A DNA stretch of 64,000 bases from NCBI RefSeq assembly GCF_047675955.1, contig NC_132914.1, positions 129,496,163 through 129,560,162 on the forward strand, read 5' to 3'. Of the stretch, positions 22,676-35,204 are shown piece after piece; position 1 is the first letter of the stretch, and the number at the start of each line of letters is the position of its first letter. The DNA is from Chlorocebus sabaeus. Lineage: Eukaryota; Chordata; Mammalia; Primates; Cercopithecidae. The notes under the pieces are model-generated. The model was not told the origin of the DNA and searched no databases. It saw nothing but the letters and a program-made list of their open reading frames with translations. The translations under genes were made by a program, and so were the position numbers.

Positions 22676-24137
22676 TGCTCTCTGGGTGTGTCTCAAGGTG
22701 TGGATAATCCAGACTTCTGAGTTTAAAAAAAATACCAAAATAAAACAATTAGGTATCAAACATACAAGTTACTTGAGGACTTAAAAATAGCACAGCAGGC
22801 TGGAACACGAGGCCCCTAACCCGATGGTGTCATCTACACCCACAACCCCCGCCTGGGAGGGTCTGAGCCAGGCAGCCTCCCTGGGAGCCGGTGCTGACAC
22901 AGCCAGAGAAACCATTCCAGAACCGGACCCCGCTGTCCCCAACACCTGCAGGCCAGTGACTCAGGGCGGCGGAGAAAGCCCAGAGGAAGTGGAGGCGGAG
23001 CTGCCCTCCCCGGGGCCGGGCCCGCCGTGTCTCCAGCCGCTGGTTTGGGGGAATCGGGAGGGCTCACTTGAGTGTCCCTTCTCTGCTTGCTCTTCCAACC
23101 CGGGACAGAAGACCCGACTGCTGCCAGCACCAAACGGTGTTCCCAGGGCACACGCCGCTCGGGCCGGGCAGGCAGGGCCGCTCCTCGTGCCTGGGGAGCC
23201 TGGAGCTCTCGGCCCTGCAGCTGAGGCCCACGGGAGGCCAGGGACATGCAAGCGCGGTGCCCGAAGTCACTTCTAGAGTGGGTTCGGTGTCCCTGAAGGT
23301 CCAACTCTGCCCTGACGCATCGGAGAAAATGCCACTAGCCCCCGGTGTGGACGCTGGGCCCCCGGGGAGGCCTCTACCCCGTCACCCAGCCCGTCCCAAC
23401 AGGTCTCAGCCTCCAGTGGCTGCCATCGGACCACGGCATGGTGACTGTCACCGCAGAGGGCCAGAGGCCGCGTGTGGGACGGCAGGGGCCGCAGGGGCTC
23501 TGTGCTCCCCAGTGACCCCAGTGTCCATGGTCTGCTCCGCTCCCCAGCCCCCTCCAATGCGGATTTAGTCTCGTTTCCCACAGGGAACGTGTAACAAGGC
23601 TTGACCAATCAGTGAACGCCATTCCCCAGGCTGCTGGCTGTGATTGGGTCCCAGACAAGCACGTGACCCACTACGGGCCAGTGAAAGTCGCCCGAGACTG
23701 TCGCTTGCATGGTTGCTGGGGCGGTTGAGTCCTCAGTGGTTCGGTGACTGCAGCTGCCACACTTGGAGCCTGAGGACGGCATGGGCCGGTTCCTCCCTGG
23801 GATCTCCCCTCCCCGAGTCCAGGCTCTGCTCTGCCCAGCCCCATGCTGTCCCCTGTGTGACTGCTGTGGGCTTCCTGCCAGGCTCCTCTGCCCTCCGGCT
23901 TCTGTTGGGTTCAGTCTTGGGAGGCAGCCCCAGAGCCTGAAGGGTGGAAGGAGTGAGGGGCACCCCCGATCCCCTCCCCACCGTCTTGGCAGTGGTTTCT
24001 TCTCTCCAGAGTTACTGTCCCTACCCCCGTCCTCTCTCTGCAGCTCCAGCTCTTGCTGGGCACCTGTGATTCTCGCCCCTGTCCCTTCAGGCCGTGGAGA
24101 GAAGAACATTCCAGTGCGGTCATTCCTGGATCAAATC

Positions 24138-24302
24138 CCTGGATGCCCAGTGTCCACCACGTGTCCTGGATTCACCGTGGTCACTGCCTGGATGCCCAGT
24201 GTCTGCCGGGTCTCCTGGATCCACTTCCTGGATGCCCAGTGTCCACCAGGTCTCCTGGATCCACTTCCTGGATGCCCAGTGTCCACCGGGTCTCCTGGAT
24301 TC
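24138..24302. repeat. Minisatellite, 40-bp unit, about 4 copies
   Basis: GGATGCCCAGTGTCCACC recurs at 24140, 24190, 24230 and 24270. The last three copies are 40 bp apart and the first spacing is 50 bp. Confidence 0.9.
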
Positions 24303-25039
24303 TGCCCATGTCCATGTGAGGGCACCATCAATTTCCTGCGAGGATCCTAAGAGAGTCAAGGTACATCTAACCCGAGAGCAGTCAGGGGTAGACTATCACC
24401 TAGATCAAGCCATACCTGAAGCCCCACCTTTCAGTTGCCTGAGTCAACAGAGTCCCTTTTTGGGTTGAGCCATTTTTAATTGGATTTTATGTCTTATTGA
24501 CTGACCCATCCGGATGGCCAGCAGTAAGGGGTTTCTTTTTGGAGGATGAGGGACACCAATGTGTCTTCTCCAAGGTGAGGAGATGCCTGAAGGACAGGAG
24601 GCACTCACAGGAGGCCCTGGAGACAGATGTGCCCCACAGGCATCCCGAGGACGCCTGCGGCCTGGCAGCATGGAGACTCGGTGAAGACAGAACCTTGTGG
24701 TCTGCCCTGTCTGTGTCTGTGAAGCAGTGTCCGGAAGGGGCCTGTGGAAGCTTCTGAGAGCAGTTAGGGGAAGGGGCCACATCCTCCCCGAAGGGCTGGA
24801 GAGGGAGGCAGGCTGTGCCTCCAGCCCAGAGTCGGGAGGAGGCCGGCAGGCAGCAGCTGTGGAAAGGAGGCGGAGCCCCCCAACTCCTGAGCCAGCAGAG
24901 GAGGGAGCGGGACAGAGCCCGCCCCAGAGGGAGACGAGACCCTGGGGAAGAGACCCCTCAGGGCGGCCCCACAGCCCCTCCCGGGCTCAGCTTTCAGCCT
25001 GCACCCCCGTCTGGTCCCTCAGAATGACTGGGGTTTCCA

Positions 25040-25210
25040 CTCTTTTTCTGTAAAATCTCTAGACTCCACGTCCCCGCTCTGCCACCACCTACCCTCTGTG
25101 GGATCTCAATAAGGAGATTTAACCCTTCCTGCCTCAGTTTCCCCATGTATAAAATGGGACAATAACAGGCTCTGCCTCTAAGCTCGCTGCAGGAATTAAG
25201 GGAACAGTGC
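25040..25210 (+). mobile_element. MIR SINE
   Basis: TGCCTCAGTTTCCCCATGTA followed by TAAAATGGGACAATAACAGG and GCAGGAATTAAGGGAA is the well-known MIR core region. Confidence 0.75.
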
Positions 25211-26001
25211 GTGGTCTGCAGCCAGCCCCTTGCCGCCAGCAGTTCTTCAATGACCCCAGGGAAAGGCCGGGCACCGTGGAGATGCTTCCCAGCCATACTC
25301 ACTGAGCCGCGCCGGGTTCGGGTCTCTCCACCCAAGCTCCTTTTTGGAGAGTGGTCCCTGGGAAGATGGATAAGACCCAGCGTCCACCGGGGTCTGCTTT
25401 CTAAGTGGTACGCTTGTGAGGGCTGTTGCAGGTGAATAATTCCCTGTGATCTATTCTCAGGCACCGGGGAAGCTCTGGGTTGGGTGCGGAGCTGGAGAGA
25501 CCGTGGGCAGGGCCTGCGAGGGGCAGGCGAGGGGCCAGGAGGCCTTCGCGTTCGAGCTTCTCGGCCACATGTGCAGGGGCGGGCTGGGCGTGGGGTGGGT
25601 GTTTCACTGGTGTCAAAGCCTCCTCACTTTTTTGGGGAAAGAAATGGGATATAAATACATGTGTAAATATCTATATAAAATTCACATTCTCTAATTCAGG
25701 AGGCAGATAGCTGTGTGCCTTCAAACCAGAGTCTCTGTAAACTGGGTTTCTATCAGTGAGGGTATAGAGCAAATGCCAGTTCTTTCAAGGTTCACCCCGA
25801 TGTCGTCTTCTGTGACATAAGAACGAAGCTGGGACTGGCCACTCCTGCCAGACTTTATCTTGGCAGACGGGTTTCCTGCCACACAACAGCTGCCTAGAGG
25901 CTCATAGCCAAGAACGGTGCTCACTCCAGCAGTGAGGCTAGCCCTGACAGCAAACAGAGTTCACCCCCAAATTTAGGACACACAGGAGCCTTCAACCCCA
26001 C

Positions 26002-26087
26002 ACACACGCACACCCACACGTGCACACACGCACACACGTGCACACACACGCACATGCGCGCGCACACACACACGCACACACACACCG
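26002..26087. repeat. CA/CG dinucleotide repeat
   Basis: CACACACGCACACCCACACG to GCGCGCACACACACACGC over about 85 bp; alternating purine-pyrimidine. Confidence 0.9.
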
Positions 26088-27494
26088 TGCACACTCAGTG
26101 CACAGGTCAGCTGACGTGCACCAGCCACTTTCCAAACTGAAGTCATTCCAGCCCCAAGTCTGTAGCTGGCGCCACATGAAAACACCACTGTGTTCTTACT
26201 TATGGAGCATGTTTCTTTAAATTGGCCTATTTTAAAACTAAATGCATTTTTTATTTGAAAAGGAATCTTCATTTCACCGCTGCAAATGGAAAGCTGGCAT
26301 CGCTTGTGTTAAATCATGGTAACCATGAAAATAAGTGAATGAAAATAAAATAATGTTGTCGCACTCTGGATGTGGTTCAGGTGCCGAAGCCTCCGTGCCC
26401 AGGCCTCGGCCCTGTTTGTCTAAACGACTCGTGGAGACCCCTTCCAGGAAGAGTCAGAGCCTCAGGAGCTGGGCACGCCTCACTTGCACCGCTGTGCTGT
26501 CTAAGGAAGACTCATCACACCTAGAATCGGTTCCCAGCGCGTGTTTGTGGGAAAGGTGTGAAGTGGGCCCCACCTGGCTAGAACAGGGAGCTCCAGCTTC
26601 CCACAGCCACCTCTACGTGGCCCAGGGCGCTCTCTGCACCCCCAGACACTGCAGGCCTGTCTGGCCATCTCACGTCCCTCCATCCACACGCGGGGAACCC
26701 CAGAGCAGCTGAGTGAACGCCCTGGGAACCACTGCCTGAGTCACAAGGAATGGAATGGGGCTGAGACACGCCTTCCTCCCCCCTTCTCTTCCCTGCCAGC
26801 CTCCCCATCCCCATCTCAAATGAGCTCCTGGTCCAAGAATCCTGGTGTCAGGGTCCCCTGGTGGGTGGGGCAGGCTGACCACACCAGGAGCTGCAGAGGG
26901 GGCTGCCCTCCCACCTGCCCTCCCTCTGGCAGCTCCAGGAGGAGGCAAGTATGGCTGAGGCCACCTGCCACCACCCCACAGTGACAACGCGGCCCTGCTG
27001 GGCAGCCCTGAGTGCCCGGCTTCTGCAGGACGATGCCACCAGGGGCCCTCCCAGGGACCATCCTGTCATGGGCTGGGCTCTGTGGATGGAGACGCAGAAG
27101 GGGCTGGCACATCCTGCCTTGTCATGGCTGCTCCCTCAGAGCAGGTGTGAGGGTCAGAGACCAGGCTCCATCCCGAGTGGCACTGAGGCAAAGCCGTAGC
27201 CTCCAGGGCCTGGCTCCTGATTCACCCACTCTTGCAGCTTGGGGGGCGACAGGATGGGAGGTGCGCAGGCCACGGATGGAATGGGAATGCCCTTCGCTTC
27301 AGACACAAGCGACACCCAGCTCGGCAGTGAGAGGCCACAGCAGGTGGGACCAGGGCTGGCAGGGCCTGACACAGGGTGCCTGTGCTGCATGAGCCATGAT
27401 GCCTCAGCCCGGCTTCCGCGATCCCCAGATGCAGCTATGGCAGGGGTGCCCCAAGCCTGGGGTAGGCCCTGGGAAGGACGCCCGCAGCCAAAAG

Positions 27495-27630
27495 TGGGGG
27501 AGGGGGAGAGACACACAGAGAGAGAGACAGACAGAAGATACAGAGAGATTGAGAGAAGGAGAGAGGGAGAGATGGAGAGAGAGACAGGAGAAACAGGAGG
27601 AGACAGGGAAGACAGAGGAGGCAGGAGGGC
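27495..27630. repeat. Purine-rich GA repeat
   Basis: AGAGAGAGACAGACAGAAGA and similar. Low-complexity purine tract about 0.5 kb from exon 2, with no gene. Confidence 0.85.
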
Positions 27631-27706
27631 CCCACAGGCCGGGGCTCTTGACCGCTCCACTTTCCCACAGCAGACCTTTGCGCCTTTCTCCCAGGAGCCC
27701 ACAGCT

Positions 27707-28096
27707 CGGGGGGGGCCACTCACTTCCCCGGCCAGCTCGGGGGGGGCCACTCACTTCCCCGGCCAGCTCGGGAGACCACTCACTTCCCCGGCCAGCTCGG
27801 GGGGGGCACTCACTTCCCCGGCCAGCTCGGGGGGGGCACTCACTTCCCCGGCCAGCTCGGGGGGGGCACTCACTTCCCCCACCGGCGCGGGGGGGCACTC
27901 ACTTCCCCGGCCGGTGCGGGGCTGGGGGCACTCACTTCCCCCACCGGCGCGGGGGGGGGCACTCACTTCCCTGGCCAGCTCGGGGGGGCCACTCACTTCC
28001 CCGGCCGGCGTGGGGGGCCACTCACTTCCCCGGCCAGCTCGGGGAGGGACACTCACTTCCCTGGCCCGGAGTGGGGGCGGCTCACTTCCCGGCTGG
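27707..28096. repeat. Minisatellite of about 30-bp units with splice-donor-like cores, next to exon 2
   Basis: Thirteen copies of CTCACTTCC on the plus strand (about 27719, 27750, 27779, 27809, 27839, 27869, 27898, 27931, 27962, 27992, 28021, 28052, 28081) are separated by GGCCAGCTCGGGGGG-type spacers. On the gene strand twelve read GGAA|GTGAGT and the last GGAA|GTGAGC. The true exon 2 donor, AGAAA|GTGAGTG, is only about 30 bases from the nearest copy and shares AAGTGAGTG with most units. The array therefore resembles repeated copies of the exon-intron junction. Confidence 0.95.
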
Positions 28097-28121
28097 CATT
28101 GGGGGCGGCTCATTCACTCAC

Positions 28122-28302
28122 TTTCTGGGCCGGTAGTCGGGGATGCTCCGATCCAGGGAGATGCGGTCGCTGAGCTGAGCGTTGTAGCCGTACTCCTCAT
28201 ACTTGCCTTCCGCCTCCTGGCCATCATCACGCAGGGTGGCCGCCAAGCCACCCTGGCCCAGGCCTCCTGGCCCCTCCACCAGGCCGATGGGCTTGGCGAG
28301 GC
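28122..28302 (-). CDS. GALNT9: GALNT9 coding exon 2: stem region
   Basis: The exon completes Gly80 and runs to the first two bases of Lys140. The acceptor has a good pyrimidine tract ending CCCCCAG at 28303, and the donor reads AAA|GTGAGTG with GT at 28121-28120. It encodes the stem: a Gly-rich stretch (VEGPGGLGQGGL, residues about 88-99), an acidic and tyrosine segment (EGKYEEYGYN) and the link to the catalytic domain ending SIPDYRPRK. The length of 181 bp gives phase 2 at the end and fits exon 3. Without splicing, the frame reads AAG TGA straight across the donor, so any intron retention ends translation at once. A minisatellite with donor-like units starts about 30 bp into the intron, which is unusual for a coding exon. 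The neighbouring introns are the two largest in the window. Confidence 0.95.
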
Positions 28303-28593
28303 CTGGGGGAAAGGAAGAGAGGGAGGTCAGGCAGGCCCAGGACACGCTGCATCTGTACCCAGGAGACTCCCCTCCCGCCCCTCTCCCCGACAGCCACTTC
28401 CCCCACCCCTGGTGCAAGCCCAGCAAACTGCAGATGGCAGGCTGCCAGCTCGGGACATTCCAGAAAGTGCACGACTGTGTGCAGAGTGAAGGGCGGTGCT
28501 GGGCAGAGGAGGGAGGGATGAATGGGTGGTCCATGGGGCTCTGAAGGCGGTGGACTCTGTGTGATGCTGTAATGGTGGAATTTGTTACTATGT

Positions 28594-28876
28594 ATTTTTT
28601 GATTCAGGGTCTTGCTCTGTCACTCAGACTGCAGTGCAGTGGCACTATCTCAGCTCACTGCAGCTGGGCAGCCTGGAACTCCCAGGCTCAAGTGATCCTC
28701 CCACCTCAGCCTCCTGAGTAGCTGGGCACACCACCACAACCGGCAAATTTTTGTATTTTTAGTGGAGACAGTTTCACTGTGTTGGTCAGGCTGGTCTTGA
28801 ACTCCTGACTTCAAGCGATCCACCTACCTAGGCCTCCCAAAGTGCTGGGATTGCAGGCGTGAGTCACTGCACTGGC
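28594..28876 (-). mobile_element. Old Alu (AluJ-like) SINE
   Basis: A reverse-complement Alu with many substitutions and small deletions (GGAACTCCCAGGCTCAAGTG is an AluJ feature). It is in intron 1 close to exon 2, in sense orientation to GALNT9. Confidence 0.9.
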
Positions 28877-31002
28877 CAATACTTGTTCTTACACAATTGT
28901 CCAAACCCACAGCAGGTGTGACACCGAGTGAGCCCCTGTGAGCCATGGCCCTGGGTGAGTCGCCTGCGTCGGGCGGCGTCGGCTCGATACACAGTCACAC
29001 TCACGCACGTTCACGCCCGGGCACTGTGCCTGGAGGGTGGAGGGTGCGGGAACTCCGCTCAGTCTCTATCAACCCGAAACTGCTCTGACGGTCAGGCCTA
29101 CTGATGCTAAAAATATTGACTCAAAAACTGCAACGACTCTAAGTAGATTAGGTGTTTTAAACGCCACGCCACTGCCACCAACCCCACCAGCCCTGACGCC
29201 GTCTGCCTGCGTAACTTGAGCTGAACACATATCCACATGCGTGCTGCTACTCTGGGGTAGGAAGAACCGAGCCGTTGACACAGGCAGCAGCCGAGACGCA
29301 GCTCACACACGTGACGCCAAGTCAAAGAATCAACACAGGAGACCTCATCCCGTGTGGCCACCGGCGTGAGGTTCAAGAACAGACGGAATCCCAATCCCAC
29401 CCCACAGCCATCGGGGCGGGACAGGGACCCTGGGCTGGGGCAGTGTCGACTGGAAAGGGGCCGGTGGAACCTCTGGGCTGACGGGGAGGCTCCACGGCTT
29501 TGTCAGGGTGTATGGAGTGGGTGCCCAAGGGGGCCGGGCCAGGGAAAGTTCTAGGTGCTCAGTTGTGCTGGGCAAGTGGACGTGCCTTAGGGATGCCGAT
29601 CCCACGGGGACGGGGGTGAGAGGGGTATCTCCCCCCATAGATGGCACCGTTGGCTGTCTCTGAGCTGGGAGTCTCTGGGGCATCGTGGATTTGGGGGGCA
29701 GGTGCCCAGAAAGAGGTGGCATGGACCCCTGGGGTTGGGCTGCCTTTTGTCAGCTTGCACAGAGAGGTCTCTGGTCCTCAGAGGAAGGCCAGTGGAAACA
29801 CAAACTTGGGAAATACCCGATGCTGACGTCCCACAGCTGCCCGCATGGGAGGGGCCTTCTCTTGTGGCACCAGCTCCTGGGGCCCGGCGGGATCTCCTGC
29901 TCCGGGGAGGGAGGGACCGATGCCCTGGGAAGACTCCAGTCTGTGACCCTCCACCCCCAACAGGGCAGTGAGTGGGTTTCTCCCCTCCGCAGAGCCGAGG
30001 CTTTGAGCCTCCTGGAACCTCTGGACTTTCTGGAATATTTTATTTTAAATGGATAAACAAAGTGTTCTTATTTATGTAGAACTGAAGGATACAGATTGGA
30101 CGTACAATTGAAAAATGACACAAATCACTTCCCTTTCTTAATACTGTGCGATAAATACGTAATCATGCTATTTTAAAATATCAATACTGCACTTGCATTT
30201 TTCACTTTGGAAAGTCTGGAATTGGATGTCTCCCAGAGGCAGGCACAGCAGCTTCTACCTCGAGAGAGACCTCATCATTCCCGGGGCTCAGGCCTCAGGT
30301 GGGGATTGGCCGCCTGGCCAGAGGGTGGCTGAGCGTGATTCAGGACGGTTGCCCGATGCCCGGCATTGGGGCTTTACACCTGGCAGCAGGGTGGCTGAGC
30401 GTGGTTCTGGACAGCTGCCCAATGCCCGGCGTTGGGGCTTTACTTTTTCACTTGTAAAATAAAATATGCACAAGTTAAAAAATTCAAACAATCCAGAAAA
30501 TCATGAAACGGAGAGTTGACAACTGTGTGCTCTGTCTCCTCTCCAAGCGCCACGCTTCAGAGGAGATGCCTTTTTCTGGTTTGAGTCCTTTTCACTGTGT
30601 CTGCTGCAGATCCAGGTCTCGCCTCGTCAGCCTGAGACGAGGTCCCCTGACTTCTTGGCATGAAAAATGAGGGGCTGAGCCCGTTTTCACCCCACCTTCT
30701 TCCCCTGCCCCCCTCCTTCCCTCGATTTTTCTTAGCTATTATTTTTAGTGATCCTGTGGTTACCTTGGTGGCTTCAAAAGGAATACGTAAGCCTCTATTT
30801 CTGGAAGCTCTGACTCTAGCCAGCATCTCCAGACTCTCTGCCTCATCAGATGAGAAATGGGAGCCCTGATCCACCTGCCGCTCAGCTGTGCCGCTACTTT
30901 TACACCCCTAAAGGCATCTGTGACACCCACCCTCGGCTCTGTCACCGTGAGTGAGTGTTCACAGGACTTGACGATGGGGTGGTTCTGAAATGCAAAGCAG
31001 GC

Positions 31003-31303
31003 CGGGCATGGTGGCTCACACCTGTCATCCCAGCACTTTGGGAGGCCGGGGCAGGCAGAACACTTGAGGTCAGGAGTTGGAGACCAGCCTGACCAACATG
31101 ACAAGACCCCATCTCTACTAGAAATATAAAAATTAGCCGGGTGTGGTGGTGCGCATGCACTTGTAATCCCAGCTACACGGGAGGCCGAGGCAGGAGAATC
31201 GCTTGGACCCAGGAGGTGGAGGTTGCAGTGAGCTGAGATCGCGCTACTGCACTCCAGCCTGGGTGACAGAGCGAGTGAGGCTCTATCTCAAAAAAAGAAA
31301 GAA
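31003..31303 (+). mobile_element. AluS-type SINE
   Basis: From GGCCGGGCATGGTGGCTCAC to the A-rich tail; complete dimer. Antisense to GALNT9. Confidence 0.95.
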
Positions 31304-31554
31304 GTAAATTGACATGCCCACATCAGGATTACGTAGTTACAATCCACCATGGCGCCAGCACGGCATGGACACTATGACGGAAATATCATTCTATCACCCA
31401 CTAAACCTGTGCTGCTTAATGAAGAACTTTCAAAGGTCAAGACAGTATCACTGATTTTCCTGTTACACTATCAATTTCTCAGAATTATGCGTATTTTGAC
31501 TTGTTTTAGGTTTGGATCTTGACTTTTCATATGCCCTTTTAGAGAAGACAAATA

Positions 31555-31745
31555 GATAATAATAATAATATCTACTGAGCAAGCGCCCTTCACACACATT
31601 AACATGTCATTCCCCACAACACGCCTGGGACGTAGGCTCTGTATTTCACCCCATTTTGCAGATGAGGAAACTGAGGCTCAGAGAGGTCAGGCCACACACA
31701 CAGGGTCACAGGGCTGGTCAGCATCAGAACCATGTTTGAACCCAG
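31555..31745 (-). mobile_element. MIR SINE
   Basis: CCCATTTTGCAGATGAGGAA then ACTGAGGCTCAGAGAGGTCA and TTTGAACCCAGG are MIR 3' features in reverse. A short (AAT)n lies at its left edge. Confidence 0.75.
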
Positions 31746-32059
31746 GCAACGTGGCATGGAGCAGCTCCTCCCGACAGCCGTGCTCTGCTGCCACGTGAGC
31801 TTAGGCCTCCTGGCGATGTGACCGGCGAGCACAGCCCCATCTTCCCAGAGATGTTCCCGACTGCAGGGCCGGCCCTCAGTGCCCTCGCCTCATGGCCTTC
31901 TCATTCCCAGGTCCCTTTGCATCAATTGTTTGCCCAGCGGCCACCCCCAGGCCCTCCTCACTCTAAGCCTGGATGGGCTCCATCGCCCTGTGGATCCCAT
32001 GTCTGCTCAGGTCCTGGAGGTCCTCTCACCCCACTGAAGTATGTCTCTAAAGAAGACTG

Positions 32060-32560
32060 AAGAAGGGTTGTGTGGAAAGTAAACTTGCTGAGCCCTCAAA
32101 TGTCTGGAAGTCTCTTTCGTTGCTCCTCATGCTGGCTTGATAATTGTGCTGGGTATAGAATTCCAGGCTCGATGGTTTTTTCGCCTCATGCAGCGCCCAG
32201 TGCTGCCTGTGAGTGTTCTGAGGTCGGCAGGACCCTCTTTCTTCTTCAGACTGGCATTTTGTTTCTGCCTGTCTCTGGACACTGATTTTTGTTGTTGTTG
32301 TTGGGATCCTAGATTTGGTCAGGGCATATCTTGAAGCGAATCACAGTCACACTTGGCAATCCACACTCATGTCGACGTTCAGCTCCAGGAAGTTTGTTCT
32401 GTTCATGATGTGACTGTATTCCCATCTGCCATCCCTGTTTTCTCTTCTGTAACTTCTGTTAAGTGAATGTTTCCTCTCCCGGTTTATCTCCTGCCTCCCA
32501 ACACTTCATTCTCCATTTTCATTCTCTTGGTTTTGATCTCATCGGCTTGATCTCTTGTTG
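32060..32560. mobile_element. Possible old LINE remnant
   Basis: AT-richer sequence with GCTGGGTATAGAATTCCAGG and TCTTTCGTTGCTCCTCATGC resembles an old L1M-type repeat, but I cannot assign family or direction with confidence. A (GTT)n run is at about 32290. Confidence 0.35.
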
Positions 32561-33885
32561 TGTTGCCAGTTAGCCTGTCCCTTGAACTGGCTTTGTCATC
32601 ATCTATTTAATCCCAAAGGATGCTCTTGTCCTCCAGCCGCCCTGCCTTGCACGAATGGCAAACTCATTTTACTTTATGTGGTTGGCAGCAGCCCGAAAGC
32701 TGTCCACATCCAAATCCCTGGAACCGGTGAGTGTCTCGTTACACAGCTAAGGGGACTTGGCAGACGCCTCCAGCTTTGCCTGAATCTGCTTCATTAGCCA
32801 GAAGGCGCGGAGGAGCTGCGCCTTCACTGGCCTACGTGCTGTGATCCCATCACTTGCACGGGGGTTAGGGGACACCCTGGCTATGCCGCTGCTCACAGCT
32901 TCCTTGCGGAGGAATGAGGGTTGCCAGGCCTCCCACTGAGTGTGTTTTGAAGAGAGAGGCTGCCATTCCCATCCTTCCTCACCCTGGGGCTCCATGCCTC
33001 CCCTCACTGCTGCGCCTGTGCTTAAGAGAACCAAGCAGCCCCTGGTCCAGATGCTGCTGCCCACTGAGCTGCCTGATTTCTCCTGGCTGAGGGTCCTCCT
33101 TGGTCACAGGTGGGCCACCATCGAGTCTCTGTCCCAGGACTGTGCAGATGGTGGACATGGAGCTCAGGGATCCCGAGCCCTGCACTGGGCGTGCACTGGG
33201 GTGAAGGAGCCTTTGCTGCCTTGGATCCGATCTTCTTCCTCGGCTGGTGGAGTCAGTGCTGTCACCACCCCGTAGCTGCTGAGAAAAGCTGCCCGGGGGA
33301 CACCAGTGCCAGCACTGGGCCTCCCCTTCCCTGCCCACACGGTGCCTGGCACTGGGCTGTCAGTGAAGCCAGGGCGTTGAGGGTGGGGAAGAACAGAGCA
33401 AACTCTCCAGGTGCCCGTCCGAAGGCCCCACTAGCTTCCCAGGCTGGAGGCCCCATCTCCAGCCCCTGGGCTGTGGCAGCACCGGCCACTCCCTGTGACC
33501 CCCAGTGCAGCTACAGGGACCACTGGCGGCTCCATCCCACAGTGGGTTTAGAGGGATTTGGTCCTGAGCCCTGCAGCCGCAGGCTGGGCGTCTCCACACT
33601 TTTACCAGTTTCTTCACCATTTGTCCTTGTTTCCTGGTGGGATCAAGCAACCCTGCCTCTTTGGAAAGAATTCTTTGTGAAAGAAGATATGAGGCCATGC
33701 TGCAGATAAGAGACAGGGAAGATGAGAGCTCCAGAAATCCTGCTGCGAGGCACCCACGGCAACCTTCCTCACTGGCAAAATCAGATCCGTGGGATTTTCA
33801 CTTTTCTGAGCTATTAACAGATCCCTCCTGCTCCAAAGAACGTGACTGGGAAAGCCAAGCAGCTCTGACCGCACCTGCCATCCCA

Positions 33886-33972
33886 GAGGCTGCCCTGGGC
33901 CTGCGCCTGCTCCTGCCCTGCCCTCCCGGAGGCTGCCCTGGGCCTGCGCCTGCTCCTGCCCTGCCCTCCCGG
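33886..33972. repeat. 43-bp duplication, 2 copies
   Basis: GAGGCTGCCCTGGGCCTGCG then CCTGCTCCTGCCCTGCCCTC occurs at 33886 and 33929, nearly identical. Confidence 0.95.
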
Positions 33973-34664
33973 CTGGAAGTCCTGACCCCAGCCTCTGCTG
34001 GCACCTTGGCGCTGCATGGCCACTGCCACCCTGAGCAGGACGCCTGAAGCCTCTGAGACCTGGCTCCAAGGCCAGAGCCAGAGTTGGTCCCCAGCCTCAG
34101 CCTCAGCATCACCCTGAGGTCACCAGAGCTCCTGAGTCTCCTGCCTGACGTGCGCCTGTGGATCAGACACTCCCGGAGGGGCCTGGCGGGCTGTGTTTTA
34201 ACAAGGACCCAGGTGGTGCAGCCAGGTTTGAGAAGCACTGTTCTCAGGCTGCGGTTCACGGAGGAGCCTTCACCGTCAGAGGCCTCACCGGGCCTCAGGG
34301 GTGCAGGCTGGGGGCCATGGGGAGGCGGCTCCCATCTCTTTGCTGACTCTGGTCAGAGTCATTCGTTCATCTGACCCACCTGCTCCAGGGACAGCTCTCG
34401 GGGGAGGTCAATGGTGAAGACCTGGTGCCCCAGGAAAGCCTGTGCCCCCCAGTCCCACCAGCCCCACCAGTGTGTCCATAGCGGTTGCCAGAATACCAAA
34501 GTACCGTTGACCACATCATTCACAGATTCTGTGTTTGCAAATGTTCCTACTCCCTAAAATTCATCTGTAATCCCCAAATCGATGCTCGTGGTCTTCCATG
34601 GCCATTCACAGACAGGCTTAGAGGGGCAAGATCTTTGGTCAAACAGAGCCAGGCTCCACTTCTC

Positions 34665-35185
34665 CTTCCAGCTCCGACCGTACACGGGATCCCCCACAAT
34701 CTCGTCCCAGCTCCAACTGTACACGGGGTCCCCCCATCTCATTCCAGCTCCAACTGTACACGGGATCCCCCACAATCTCGTCCCAGCTCCAACTGTACAC
34801 GGGGTCTCCCGCCTTCTCCTTCCAGCTCCAACTGTACACGGGGTCCCCCCGTCTCATTCCAGCTCCAACTGTACACGGGGTCCCCCCGTCTCATTCCAGC
34901 TCCAACTGTACACGGGGTCCCCCCATCTCATCCCAGCTCCAACTGTACACGGGGTCCCCCCGTCTCATTCCAGCTCCAACTGTACACGGGATCCCCCACC
35001 ATCTCATCCCAGCTCTGACTGTACACGGGATCCCCCACAATCTCGTCCCAGCTCCAACTGTACACGGGATCCCCCACCATCTCATCCCAGCTCTGACTGT
35101 ACACGGGGTCCCACCATCTCATTCCAGCTCCAACTGTACACGGGGTCCCCCACCTTCTCCTTCTAGCCCTGACTGTACATAGGGC
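34665..35185. repeat. Minisatellite, about 36-bp unit, about 14 copies
   Basis: The unit is CCAGCTCCAACTGTACACGG followed by GGTCCCCCCATCTCATT. Two variants, GGGATCCCCCACAATC and GGGGTCCCCCC, alternate in blocks, so the array is internally mosaic. Confidence 0.97.
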
Positions 35186-35204
35186 CCCTCTGCAGCCACT
35201 TCCA

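Larger units (their letters stand above)
5429..28121 (-). other. GALNT9: GALNT9 intron 2 (about 22.7 kb)
   Basis: The intron is repeat-rich. It holds ten or more tandem arrays, an old L1 3' end, MaLR LTR remnants, MIRs and one truncated Alu, all listed separately. The stretches 5760-7090, 12380-14050, 14700-15880, 16160-17520, 17670-18690, 20000-21530, 22690-24110 and 25220-27490 show no gene or confident repeat except where noted. They are mostly GC-rich unique DNA. Confidence 0.9.

Noticed and set aside
27239..28489. 416-codon plus-strand open frame across exon 2
   Set aside because: It is antisense to exon 2 and the minisatellite. The Gly/Ser-rich repeats follow the 30-bp unit. No evidence of a real product.
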